A program made the translations under genes and the position numbers. This document shows positions 47,301 to 59,159 of a stretch of DNA of 64,000 nt, in pieces. Origin of the DNA: Antedon mediterranea. Lineage: Eukaryota > Echinodermata > Crinoidea > Comatulida > Antedonidae. Where the stretch lies: the NCBI RefSeq assembly GCF_964355755.1, contig NC_092677.1, positions 27,870,101-27,934,100 on the forward strand, given 5' to 3'. Numbering within the stretch: position 1 is the stretch's first letter; each line of letters begins with the position of its first letter. The notes beneath the pieces were generated by a model. The model was not told the DNA's origin and ran no database searches. It saw only the letters and a program-made list of their open reading frames with translations.

Positions 47301-50300
47301 ACAATTGCACATATTCTATTCTTTTGAATGGCTCATACATCATACTGAGGATAATGAGAAAAGGAAACGCGACGGATAAGTCAAGGAAACGAGGAGAGAA
47401 ATACAAATACAACAATGATCCTCAATAACAAGATAGAGTTATTTTAGAGTTAAAATGGTATAAAATGTTAATACAATTGAAGGAGAAAGGCCGAGGAGAT
47501 TATAAAAATACTAATTACAAAAGTAATACAATTCATGAAAAGTGGAATTCATAAAACAAGATAAAATGATATTAAAAACAGATTAGAAAATGTTAAAGTG
47601 ATAGAAAATGTTGAAGTGATACAAAACCCGGCTAAAATTGAAACAAAATTACCATGAAATAATCATAATTTGATGACGAAAAAAGAAGATTGTGAAATGA
47701 TAAATTTATTTCACAATAAACAAACTATTATACAAATATGTGTAGAGGTTTTTCTTTGAAAGAGAATGAAGAGAAGCACTAGTTGACGCACATTGTGTTC
47801 ACAAGGTCTTAGCCTTAAACACACTTATATAATAACTATCAAATAACACACTATCATCTTATAAAAACAAATCTTTTAATACATGGTTTAAAAATGTATT
47901 TATCAAGTTGATGTTTTGCCATCAAAATTGCATTTAGGGCCACATAAACGTCAGCCTAAAGCTAGTAAGTAATTGGGCCTGATAGTCACCACATTTTAGT
48001 CATAATAATTTTCGTTGGAATGTTCTTTTTGGATTAAAAACAAGATTAATTATGAATTTTTGACGTTGGGGTTCGTTGGTAAATGGTCATAACTTCCGGA
48101 TGAAGATACAAAACAACTTTGAATGTTGAATATTTTAACATTTTGATGCACGCGCATATTTTATCATTGTGAAATGCACGCACATCATTGTGATACATAC
48201 GCGCATAAGTGTGATATGTACGCGCATATTTAGTTATATTCTTTTCAAAATGTATGATAACGATACAATTGTATCGAATTCTTTTAAAAACTCATAATAT
48301 TGTCTGACCCTTTTATATGATTTATTAAGAAGCAACGATAGTAAAACTAATTACTATAGGAAATGTTATAATGTATCAAAGGAATTACATTTCTGAATTA
48401 ATATAAAATTGCAGCAACACAAAGGAAAGAACACATTGTCACTTGCAATATAATCTCAAGTATCTAGTTGCAAACACTTGTTTATTTAACAAAAAGGAAT
48501 CATTCATTATTTTGTATTAGAAAAACATATTACGTCAATATTTGATACAATATTAGTTTTGCTTGAAGCGACCATAATCTTGTTTTTTTATATTCAAAAC
48601 GAAATAAATAGTCTTATCATTTAGAATCAAATTTACGAATTAGATTACAGTGATCTGTGTTGTCAGCGATAGCCCGGATGTAAATCTTTTTAATACCGTA
48701 TATCAAATATCTAAAGGCATTTTATCTTTTCTTTTTCAATTCAATTAAATTTATTAATTTATAATTCAAAAATATTAATATTATTACAAATTAGAAAACA
48801 ATAATGATATAATATGAATAATTGCCATACAATACCCAGACATCATTAGGGCAATGGTTGATTGCAAAATGAAGCAGACATATTCTTGGAAAAGAAAAGA
48901 AAACTTTAAACTCGTTGTTAGTGCCTTGCAGCAGCTAAAAAAAATTATAAATACCAATTGACGATGTGTGTAAACGCAAGGACGTACGCGCAATCACAAG
49001 CGACATTTCAGATAATCCATCGTGATTGGTCAAATTACTTGCGTTGCGCTTACGTCCATACGGTGGGAACCAAGTATATTACAAATTGGTAAATAGAACA
49101 AATGCTGCTGGCGTTTTTCTTTTTTTTGTTTGACAAAATCACATACTATTATATTATTGACGAAACTTAACAACAAATGCATCAGTTTCGATTGTTTCCT
49201 TAGCAGTTTTACTACCGACATCATTAACTATTACTTAATTTAGAACACGTTTTTTTATTATTTTAGAAATCACGACCAATATTCATTTGAAAAAATGCCT
49301 TATAAATAATCGAATGTCTGTTTTAATTTATTATATAGTAACACTACTTCAACACATTATTCACATTAATTTTCTAAATGCATCAACCGTAAATAACATT
49401 GCATAATATTATAAGAATTGCATGCAAAACCGTTACCAATGTTATCAATGCATTTTAAAACAAAATTTTGATTTTTAAATCCATTACGAATATGTATAAT
49501 ACATAAATCAAAGAATTGAAATACAGCCTGTATTGGGACTTCACTTCAGAAACAGTTTATGTATTCATCAGTATGTATTTGTGTGTGTATTTAAGAAGTT
49601 CAAAGTTCATTTTGAAGGATACAATAACCACAATGCATTGAACTTCTTAATTTAAAAACTTTTACACCTGTGTAATAAAATTGGCGCAGATTCAAACATT
49701 GTTTTTTACTGTCACCGGTGATGCGTTCAATATTTTTTTTCAAACATCTCGAAATCTGTCTACACTATTAAACTAGTCTGACGACAAAAGTGTGATGTGC
49801 CCAAATACAGTAGTGATATGGCTAAATATGGTAGTGATATGACATCATCATGTCCATATATGTTCACATCATAGTTTGATAGTGTAGACAGATTTCGAGA
49901 TGTTTGAAAAAAATATTGAACGCATCACCGGTGACAGTAAAAAACAATACATAGACTGCCGAAGTGAAATAGTCAAAGTTAAGTTTTTTAAACGCCACAA
50001 CTTAAATATTGCTTTCTGAATTATGGGGTTTAAAAAAAATTTAAACAATAACATTAGATCCTTACGGATCGGCAGTAAGTTGTGATTAGTCTTTGCGAGT
50101 GTGTTGCAAGAACTACGTGAAAACGAACGCTTCATGATGTGTAACGTAATATAATTATTACTGTCACGCGATGGTCCTCGCAAAGGGTGAACATCTACTA
50201 CAAAAGCTACATTTGTGACGCCATACTTATAAGATAATGATAGGCATTGATCTATGCATATTATATTATTATGCATTTCAAAACTTTAATTAAATATTGT

Positions 50301-53300
50301 TAGTAGGTTAACGTGATAAGATTTGTTTAGATGAAGTATCCTAATTGTAGGTTTTGATTTCTACAATCAAAAGTATTTTATTTTTAAATATCGGTTTGCT
50401 GATCAACAAGCTCATTAGTTAACAAAACATTCTCACGTGATAACTCCATTTATGAATTATTTTAACTATTCATCATGCTTCATTATTACTATTTTACTAA
50501 TTGGTTTATTTATAGTTTCGATTAAGCCCATGGGCTGCTCCAGTCTGCGTCACAGCAACCAGCTAAAGCCTGGTTTCACCCGCAAGCGAATTGACCAATC
50601 ACAAACGATGGATTTGTCGAATTGTCGGTTGTCATTGGTCAACTCGCTTGCTTACATAGACCCAATGTTGTCCGAAATGTTATAATTATACAGTATTTTT
50701 AAAGGATAAATGAAATTGCTTGTTCCTCTGCTTATACTGCCGATTTTTACAAGAAACTCAGTCAAAGAGACATGAGAAGTTATAAATAGTTTTCAATGCG
50801 AAAGGAGAACAATTTCAATATACATTTATCATTTAAAGTCGTATCACATACATATTTGGCATCAGCAATAGCAAATAGGTTTGATGTCGGTTAGCAGTCA
50901 AATCAATTACATTTAATTCTGTAGTAAAGTAATGTATGCTTAAATACAAGATTGTTGGTTGATTACAATTTACTTAATTTATCATTTACTTTAACCATAG
51001 TTATTTATATACAGGATTTTCTAACATATTTGATAGATTGAAAAGGAAAAGCGTTGTGGAGACTTGAGTTAGAAAAATAAAAGTAATCATGCAATACGAT
51101 TGATATATATCTCACGACAAACTAAGTTCTTTGATAGGATCCTAAAACAGTGAATATTTCCGAAACTTATAATGAGCTGGAGTAGTTTAGAGCAGTAATT
51201 TGTAGATATGTGGCAGGTTTTGAGGGGGAGTGTGTATAAATTGATACACATTTGTATTTTTATGTTTGTCTGGTGCTAAGCTAACGGAATAGACAAGTGT
51301 GTGTAATACAAAATGAACACCTAACTGTACATTAAGCCACCAATTAACCTATTCAAAATGTGCAAACAGAATTAATTACAAGAGCTCACACTACAGTAAG
51401 TAAGTTAATGAACTGGACCTAGATATAAGTATCCTTCTAGATTGTAGCTTACACACATCACGTATCACGATAAAATACAAAGACAAAAAGATGATGAATA
51501 AAAGTGGAAGATACTGTATATAAAATCAATATTTTATATGTTTTATAAAACATAATTCAATTTTAATTTATCACCTTATGTGTTACATCGTAAATGCAAA
51601 TTTTAATATATTTATCAAATACCAAAATAAACCATGTTGAGAAATGAAGCGATCAAAAGCTGATGAAAATGACATGCATTTTGTAGGGCGCGCGTCGCGT
51701 CCACTTTCTGTGATATCACTATGGCATATTACTGACAGAATGTACGATAAAAGACGTATTGCAATTGCTTCAGACAATTTTAAAGTTGATGCTAATTTTG
51801 GTAAATCTTAATTCTGCAATGCCGAAGACATCAAATGCCATTGGTTACGTCATATCTAATATTAGCAACCATTATTCTTTCAAATACTGCGTTTTTTTAG
51901 CGTCAACCACTCGAGTCATCGAGAGTTAATATCCGTAGAAAGAAGTAACTAAGGTTACTTTAAAACATAAGATGACAAAGATTATTCAAGTCAAATATGT
52001 ACATTAAAATGATGTACCGCCAATAAATGCACGTAAGTATAATTAGTATTCGATGTTCTATCTATAATCGTGAATGATCAAAAAGAATGCAACTTAAAAA
52101 ATTTGTCACGTTTACCACATCCAGCCAAGATACCTAACAAAGAGGTATTATGGGTAATTTCTAGGCCTATTAATATTGTCATCGCCTTGTTCAGGTAAAC
52201 TCAATCCTACATTACAGATTCGAAACATTACTTGTTATCTTTTAAGTTGCAAGAGAACTACTTTATAATGTCCTCCCTTTTCCATTCAAACAGAAAATAA
52301 TTTCTACTAACTATTATGTATACATCTGCTTTACTATCATTTTATATGAAATTTCTAAATATTTTTAGATCATCGTTAATAATTTATATGGAAAATTTTA
52401 AGAAATATTTTTAAAGTGTCATTATACTTTTTCTATCAACTATTCATCATGAAGTAAAGCGTGAAAGACAACCTCTGTTTTCAATTAAATATAGAAATAT
52501 TCTCTTTAACTTCTCATTTTATTTGTATTATTAAAATGATGATGGCGGTCTTATGAGAATTGATTCCGGTTAATCCTGTTACTTGTCTAGGTCATAGAGG
52601 TTCAAAATAATTGCATTTCTGTTTACTACGGATTCTCTTTGTAATCACCGGTTTCGTTTGATTCCATGGACACTATACATGAGTTTCACAAGAAATAGCT
52701 AATGCTGATGGAATGAGGTATGACAGTACTCGTGATAATGGCTAGTAAGTATAATAGCTATATCTAATTGTTTGTCATCCATTTGTAAGGTTTCTGTTTT
52801 CAAGTTCAAATTATATTTACTTAACCATTGATGGGAAATGTGTTGAATATTCGCTTTCATGTTTGAGCGCAGTAGGCTATCCTCCCACAAACTATTTTAG
52901 TTTTATTGTTCCAAATCTGACAATCAAAGCGTAATAAAGATTTCAAGTCTTTCTTTTTTTGGTCTAAATACTAAAAATAGAAATGTAGATGTTTATCCAA
53001 AATCGCAAACACCCTGTGGCAATTATTTAATGTATTTAATTTTAAATATTAATAACAACTATTAACAATTATGCTTTAGGTAACCGTCTGATTCAAAGAT
53101 ATTATTATGTTGACATTAAAACGTAACATTTAAAAAAAAATGTACATTTTCCAATTCCAAAACTTTCTTAGACATTGCTTATGGGGGTAATTGAGATAAA
53201 TAGGCTCAATTATATCTAAAGAAAAATATGCTTATTCCAAAATTATTGACGTTCAATCAAGATAGATGTTTGTATAAGAACAAAAGAAAGACTATTTATT

Positions 53301-56300
53301 GATTTTGGTCAAACTCACTTTCCAAACAATAACTCAAGAAAAGTGATAAGAACAAGTATCAGCAAAACAAACAAAAATCATGGCCCTAGAAAAATGTTCC
53401 ATCATAAGTAGGCCTACGCAAAAGAAAGCCATAAACCACACGAGGGCAAGCGTGTTCTATCATAAGTTAAGTAGGCCTATGCAAAAGAAAGTCATAAACC
53501 ACACGAGGGCAAGTTAGCTACAGTTACGCGTGGTTCCCACTAGGACGCAACGCAAGGATGTACGGGCAACGCAAGCTAGTTAACCAATGACAAGCGACAG
53601 TCGAATAAATACATCGTTTGGTTAATTGGTCGAAACCTTTAGTGGTATCTAAAAAAGGAAGAAAATGGTCGTGGATGGATAACAAACAAACAAACTGATC
53701 TAATAACGTTTTCCTCTTTGGTGTGATTGGAATCATAACTATGTAAAGTATATGAGTGTAGCGTATATCGAATAACAATTGAATAACATTACATAGTCTG
53801 AACATAAAGCAACAGGATTTCTGTACGAATCTTTAGATAAATAGAAATATTGATGAGATGAAAGATGAATGCAATGGATTGTATGTAAGTGCCAAATACA
53901 CCTTTCCAATTATCTATCTCCTGCCGAGATTCAGCTCAAGTACGCTTTGCGTTTACACATGGCAAGATTTGCCGACGACGACACCACAATGAACTTTTGG
54001 TAAAAACATTACACGCATGGATTAAAATACAAGGTTAAATCAACAACAAGCGCAAAAGTGGAGATTCGATTGATCGCTCCTGAACGTAATCTTGAACATC
54101 ATCACGTGACATGAAAGTCATATTTTTGCATCAATCATTGCCGTAGTGGACATTTCACTTACTAAGGTAGAAAGAAAGCTACAATCTATTCAACTCTGAA
54201 TCGTTACTCTGATGCAACGATCAATCACTTCAACGTGCCCACTTTCAATACGCGTTTTAAGGCATTTCATTGATGACGTCATCATTGGTCGAAATGACTT
54301 GTTTTGCTCATCATGGTCGTGTTCTTATAATTTAATAGTACTATTTTAAAATTTTAAATAAATTGTCGGAAATCATGTTTATTTTTAGAGTAGAGTTCAA
54401 AATAAAAACCATTTAATTGGCTGTAATGAGGTGTTTACGCGCGCGTATAATTGTATTTATGTATTTAAAAATTAGCTTATTTACTCTTCTTGTAAAATTT
54501 GGGTTGTTGTTTGGTGGTTATTGAACTATTTTAAATTGGAAATTGACGAATATTTCTCTTTACTTACTACCAGATTACAGCATTTTTTTTTGTTTAAAGG
54601 CTGTTTCTTGTAAAAAGACACAAACGAAAAATGTCAGAGAAAATCAAATGCCCGTTTTCAACCATTGTTATGAATATTGTCGTTGTAAGCGCAACGCAAC
54701 GAATTTGACCAATCACAAGCAATCGATTATAATGTCACTTTGTCATTGGTCAACTCGCTTGTTATGCGTTTACATCTGCGTTACGTTCTAGTGGGAACCA
54801 AGCTTTAAGACGACGGATATGAATCGGATTTAATGTATTCAGAATTATACCTGGGCTTATATTTACGTGGAAATAACGTTTCAGAACGCCCCCAACCTGT
54901 CCTCCGTCATTTTAATTTCTCTTTCTCCGGATTTAAAATGTCCGTTCCTGTTTATCCTTCGTGTGGGAGTTAAGACAACTGTTCGTATTTTTAAGTATGT
55001 TCTTAAATTTGGACAATGTTCGTTAAGATGGATTTGTTGTCTAGTGGTTATTCAACTTATTTTTTGGGACTATGGATAATTTATTCTCTCACAAAGTAGA
55101 CACTTAATGGTGCTTCAATGTGATGCTAAGTTTCAAACTGATAGTTTAATCTTTAAATGGGACAAATTGATAGTGTTGGTATGCACGAGAGATTGAAATA
55201 CGATTACCTGATGAATCCGCTTTATACAATAATATTTAATATACTCTATAAATTTAATTAAACATAAAAACAAATAATCTGTTCAATAATATAGACATTT
55301 GTATTAAAACGTGATAAAACTAAAATGTTCAATATGACTGAATTGGTCTACTAAAAGTAATTTATATTACTTAATACAGTGAATCCACTATGTTATCGGT
55401 GGCGGCACGGATGATGACGTATTGGTTGAAGATTAAACCCGACGCTGCTTAGTACCCTCTCCTACTCAAAACCTTAACAAATGTACACGCGCGTCTAAAA
55501 GGCGATAGTGAGAGACGCGCGCCACTCGGCTACGATGTTGAGTATATAATCATTTCGCGCATGATCAGAGATACTTTTTACTTGCGTAGTCGTGAGTGGA
55601 TTCAACGAAAGCTGTTGTAAATTTGAGGACGGAGAAATTACTAAACTAATTCATTAATGATTAAATCACAAACAAATAGAAAAAAACAAGGAGATCGAAG
55701 ACAAAATAGGAAAGATGTAGAGGTATGACAAAGATAAAGCAAGTCGAAATTATATTCTATTCATATCAACTAACAGGAAAACTTTATTTGTTTTATCAAA
55801 CAAATAAGGGACCTATTAAGCCAGGGAGTTGTAAAATATTATTATTTTACAACTCCCTGATTAAACTAAATACATACCTGCATCTGCATGTTCAAAATGA
55901 TATGCGCAATTCATATCTATCTGAGAAGCAACCATTTAATGTATATGACGTAATGATTCTCTTAAGATTTGAACAGATTGATAGAGTCTGTCATTCCCAG
56001 ATGAAGCGGCATAAATCACATAAAATGAAGTAGACGACAGAGAATGATAATAGATTGTAACAAAACTACGCTAAGAAACAATACCTTAAAACCACTAAAG
56101 TAAATTGATTTTCGATTAGATGCATAGACATTTCCTAAACGTATGTGACGACAAGGTAAAATATTCATATTTTGAAGACATTTTCAAGTCTGCAAAATCG
56201 TTTTAAACCATTCTTTTTTGGATACGAAATATTTGTATTAGACACTCAAATATTAATAAAAAAAATCCTACAGCATTCAACATGAAATAATTGATGATTG

Positions 56301-58753
56301 AACAACTCTAAAATGTATATAGGAAATGGTTTTTTTTGTATCTATTATGTTGTGTTTATTGTTTTATGTTTTTATGTAAAAGGGTCCTGCGAAAACAGAA
56401 GTGTAAACTTCTCTATGCAGGATCCTTGCCATCATTTATGCTATGAAACTATATTTATAAAGGATGAGTAAAATAAATGTGAATGTGAGAATATCAACAG
56501 TTTTTAACTTAAATATAAGGTGGACGTAAATGAGGCATGGTAAAAAAGACAAAGAATGTAGAGAGCCTGATATATTATGCATTGGTATAGTAACTGAATA
56601 TTTAACGCGTTTATATAAGACCTGGTAAAAAGATGTATATTACTTAACCTAACCTATTATATTAGGCCTATTTTGATAGCAAACATCTTGATGCTGATTG
56701 GTAAATGGTCTTAAACAATATTTTGTTTTATAATTTTAATTTCAAACACGAATTATTTGGAACGTATTTATGACCGTAAATCATAAATACATAATATATT
56801 ACCTCTTTCACGTCGCCTAGCGAAACTCTGGAGTTTCCACACACCACCGGGAGTTCCAGAATTTTGCTAGGCGACGTGAAAAAAAATGTTAAGGTTCTGT
56901 CTACATTATCAAACTTTATGTGCCAAAAAATATGATATATCCATACATAATTTCCCAATTCACATTTATTTACTCATCCTTTATAAATATAGTTTCATAG
57001 CATAAATGATGGCAAGGATCCTGCATAGAGAAGTTTACACTTCTGTTTTCACAAGACCCTTTTACATAAAAAACATAAAAGAATAAACACAACATAATAA
57101 ATACAAACATGGAATTGATGATGTCGTATTACTACCATATTTAAACATATTACTACCATATTTGGGTATTTGTCAAACTACTTTGATAGTGAAGACAGAG
57201 CTTAAGAAATGAAATATCAACGGCTTAGTTTGATGAACCTACTGTTACCCTGTCAAATCGTTCTGTTCAACTTACAGATGATTTAGTCATTATTTCATTA
57301 CATTATTAACGAAATCAATAATAGTAATAATTAAATTACACTATGATCGCAATCAATAGGTAGGCTCCAAGTGGGATTGTAATGGAGACTTTCTTCCATT
57401 CCCTAATCAATACACTGCCACACCTGTTTTTCAAGACAGTCTTGTTTAGATTGCTTATGTGTTAATGACGTTTTACTTGTTTTATCAAGCAGGACGTTCC
57501 AATCTTGATTAAGTCGTGTTTTCTTTTTCAATCTTAGCAGACCTTTCCGAGTTAGAAACTCAATCTTGATTATAAGTCGTGTTTTCTTTTTCAATCTTAG
57601 CAGACCTTTCCGAGTTAGAAACTCAATCTTGATTATAAGTCGTGTTTTCTTTTTCAATCTTAGCAGACCTTTCCGAGTTAGAAACTCAATCTTGATTATA
57701 AGTCGTGTTTTCTTTTTCAATCTTAGCAGACCTTTTCGAGTTAGAAACTCAACCCTGGTTGGGTCGACCCTTTGTTCACTCTGAGTTCAAATCTCGGTTG
57801 GACTATATCTAGAAAACTATACTGCATACTCTTCATGGTTGGACCGATTTGTTTCACTCGCTAGAACTTTTTTTCGAACGAGTTCAAAAATCGATTTGCA
57901 CGCTTTTTGAGTTAATCTTAGCAGTTAGAATCTCGGTTTGCACACTTTTGGCAGAATTTCCATCGTTAATATAGGTTCGACCGATTTTTTTTAATTATAG
58001 CAGTTCGAATCTCGGTTGGTTGGGTTTTTTTATCTCCTGAAATTTTTTTCAATTTTTACTTTTTCTCATAGTAGTCATGAATCTTGTCTTTAAATGTCAT
58101 ATGAGCAGATTGTCACCTTTGGGGAAGTGACATTCTCTGATTTAACCATTTCTAATTGATAGGTCCTAATGCTGTATTATTTCCTCATTAGATGATCCAC
58201 ACTGGGCGGATCACGTTGTTAGTAACTGTCTGCTTACGCTGATTTTATGTACTATGCGTGCCTTTCAGAAAATAATATCTCGTTATATTAATTTCGCGTT
58301 GTTGACATTTCTATCAACGAATTAATAAAGCCATGGGACAGCAGACACTTTTGAATGACACCCGCTAACAACACCTTTCTTGCAATGTTTTCTTAGTGCT
58401 ACATTTTAATAGATAAACATTTTACCGAGCTGTCTTGGTAAATTAAAAACACAAGTTGTTGATGTACTTAAGTACTTAAAGCATTTAAGTTAATTAATAA
58501 TGCTAAAGTTCTGGTAATTTTTAAGTGAAAGCTACACTGATTCCATCGAAAAAAAGAACTATTTTCAACATTGTATACTTAATCCAATTAAACATTGTCA
58601 TTGGACTTCGTCCAGGAAATTTTAAACTTACTTAATAACATCAACAATAATTTCAGAATAAAAAAAGATTTAAGAACAAAACTTACCTATATGTGTTAGC
58701 AGCAAACTAAGAACCAAGACAAGTCCTAATTTGGTTGGTGATATTACAAGCAT
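44328..58753 (-). CDS. predicted secreted cysteine-rich peptide precursor, four exons
   Basis: Exons 58753-58687, 45916-45824, 45020-44980 and 44417-44328 join with GT-AG introns to 96 aa. Exon 1 encodes MLVISPTKLGLVLVLSLLLT, a good signal peptide, and ends in phase 1. Exon 2 is open only in the matching phase and gives ESAQLACSRCNSRACVCRCL with a C-x2-C-x4-C-x-C-x-C pattern. Exon 3 adds PNFCRKRSFPESVQ, with a sixth Cys and a possible RKR cleavage site. Exon 4 is acidic and Ser/Thr-rich and ends at a TGA. Donors GTAAGT, GTAAGT and GTAAAG and T-rich acceptors support the model. I do not recognise the family; a hormone-like or defence-type secreted peptide is conceivable, and neither is shown. 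Intron 1 is 12.8 kb and full of MITEs. Extra exons or a different last exon cannot be excluded. The model is not supported by homology. Confidence 0.5.
44605..44845. repeat. ATC/CAT trinucleotide-rich microsatellite
   Basis: More than 200 bases of interrupted CATCATCAT/ATCGTC on the plus strand, in intron 3 of the peptide gene. The Ile/His-rich ORF across it is an artefact. Confidence 0.9.
45180..45341. mobile_element. MITE family A, copy 8
   Basis: From AGCTCTGTTTACACCAATAA to TTTGATAGTGTAGACAGAGC, in intron 2 of the peptide gene. The GGTA.TGATAT core motif is doubled. Confidence 0.85.
45369..45543. mobile_element. MITE family B, copy 5
   Basis: AAGCTTGATTCCCACTTGGT with TTGGACGCAAC on the left; TTTTAATTGGTCAACTTACT and CAATTGGGAACCAG on the right. 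It lies 27 bases from A copy 8. Confidence 0.75.
46064..46197. mobile_element. MITE family B, copy 6
   Basis: AAGCGTGGTTCCCATTAGAA, then five perfect ACGCA repeats, GCGAGTTGACCAATGACA, and the right end CTAGTGGAAACCAAGCTTTA. One of the cleanest copies. Confidence 0.85.
46200..48957. other. gene-free stretch inside the large peptide-gene intron
   Basis: AT-rich, with no credible exon. The 47021-47160 and 48729-48960 segments look like worn LINE tails but no coding part remains. Confidence 0.5.
48958..49075. mobile_element. MITE family B, copy 7
   Basis: Internal AACGCAAGGACGTACGCGCA and CGTGATTGGTCAAATTACTT, with right end CGGTGGGAACCAAG. The left terminus is missing. Confidence 0.7.
49698..49948. 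mobile_element. MITE family A, copy 9, inside a larger palindrome
   Basis: The A copy (about 49755-49893) has its normal ends. The inverted symmetry continues outward about 55 bases on both sides (ACTGTCACCGGTGATGCGTT with its exact inverse, then TCAAACATCTCGAAA). Only one T-run length and one base differ over the 75-base arms. No other A copy shows these outer arms. Confidence 0.85.
50559..50668. mobile_element. MITE family B, copy 8
   Basis: AAGCCTGGTTTCACC, CGAATTGACCAATCACAAAC, then GTCATTGGTCAACTCGCTTG. The right end is truncated. Confidence 0.7.
50669..53400. other. gene-free AT-rich stretch in the large intron
   Basis: No exon-like ORF with splice signals and no clear element was found. 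Confidence 0.5.
53401..53513. repeat. two-copy tandem duplication, 63-bp period
   Basis: GTAGGCCTACGCAAAAGAAA and CATAAACCACACGAGGGCAA recur 63 bases later as GTAGGCCTATGCAAAAGAAA and the same second block. Confidence 0.9.
53526..53650. mobile_element. MITE family B, copy 9
   Basis: GCGTGGTTCCCACTAGGACG with ACGCAAGG on the left; TAGTTAACCAATGACAAGCG and TTGGTTAATTGGTCGAAAC inside. The right end is lost. Confidence 0.75.
54678..54808. mobile_element. MITE family B, copy 10
   Basis: GTAAGCGCAACGCAACGAAT, TTGACCAATCACAAGCAATC, GTCATTGGTCAACTCGCTTG and right end CTAGTGGGAACCAAGCTTTA. Confidence 0.8.
55822..55859. repeat. perfect 16-bp hairpin
   Basis: Arms CAGGGAGTTGTAAAAT and ATTTTACAACTCCCTG are separated by ATTATT. 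It lies in a 102-codon plus-strand ORF that has no other sign of being a gene. Confidence 0.8.
56338..56484 (+). mobile_element. LINE-type 3' tail, copy 1
   Basis: About 145 bases including AGAAGTGTAAACTTCT, GCAGGATCCTTGCCATCATT and an AAATAAATGTGAATGTGA end. It recurs inverted at 56958-57102. No coding part is left. Confidence 0.65.
56806..56881. mobile_element. small inverted-repeat element with 16-bp perfect ends
   Basis: TTTCACGTCGCCTAGC and its exact inverse GCTAGGCGACGTGAAA bound 76 bases. Inside, GAAACTC-TG-GAGTTTC forms a second hairpin. It lies just beside the split MITE A copy. Confidence 0.65.
56892..57204. mobile_element. MITE family A, copy 10, split by an insertion
   Basis: The left half (56892-56954, GTTCTGTCTACATTATCAAA...) and right half (57116-57204, ...ACTTTGATAGTGAAGACAGA) are separated by the inverted copy of the LINE-type tail, so that tail inserted later. 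Confidence 0.8.
56958..57102 (-). mobile_element. LINE-type 3' tail, copy 2, nested in MITE A copy 10
   Basis: Reverse complement of 56338-56484 with few differences, including AGAAGTTTACACTTCT and GGCAAGGATCCTGCATAGAG. Confidence 0.7.
57499..57753. repeat. four-copy 63-bp tandem repeat
   Basis: Units contain GAGTTAGAAACTCAATCTTG, ATTATAAGTCGTGTTTTC and TTCAATCTTAGCAGACCTTT. The period is a multiple of three and stop-free, so ORFs appear on both strands (105 and 72 codons); these are probably artefacts. Worn units trail on to about 58040 (GTTCGAATCTCGGTTGG-type). Confidence 0.9.
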
Positions 58754-58885
58754 TATTGTTGTATTGTTCAACAACACTACACTGAGCCGCCGCGAACCTT
58801 AATCACAACTATGGTATCTCTGCTTTATTTCTCAAGTAACTATCAAATGCAGTTCCACCCTATAACTCCGCCGCCGCATCCCTGC

Positions 58886-58897
58886 TTTAAATATAAA
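58886..58897 (-). promoter_or_regulatory. TATA-like box upstream of the secreted-peptide exon 1
   Basis: TTATATTTAAAG on the minus strand lies about 135 bases upstream of the ATG at 58753, followed by a GC-rich GCGGCGGCGGAG segment. It is a plausible core promoter but unproven. Confidence 0.35.
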
Positions 58898-59159
58898 TGT
58901 TTTATTCTACATCAAATAGTAGTTTAGCCCAGGGGGCGTGCTTTAGTGATTCCAGCTGAAATGCAACGAACCAACCAGTGTCGCCCTTTCTTGCATAATG
59001 GGTGTGTTTACTTGGTTTTAGTAACCATGGTAATGTCACAAGTCAATCATGTATGGGTTTGCGTAAGTAAAGATATAAAGATAAGTGTAAATTATTGGAG
59101 AGAAAAAGCAATACATCTTCGATACCTTATTTAAATGTTTATATGTAGGTCTGCGCCTA

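Noticed and set aside
53920-54000. Short plus-strand exon-like ORF after an AG
   Set aside because: Only about 22 codons before a stop, no partner exons and no homology.
55725-56033. 102-aa plus-strand ORF, with TATATAATC at about 55541
   Set aside because: It contains the perfect 16-bp hairpin, and has no recognisable domain or splice context. Retained only as a structural observation.
57403-57784. Lys/Leu-rich repeat ORFs on both strands
   Set aside because: The 63-bp repeat has no stops in these frames; no start, splice or promoter evidence.
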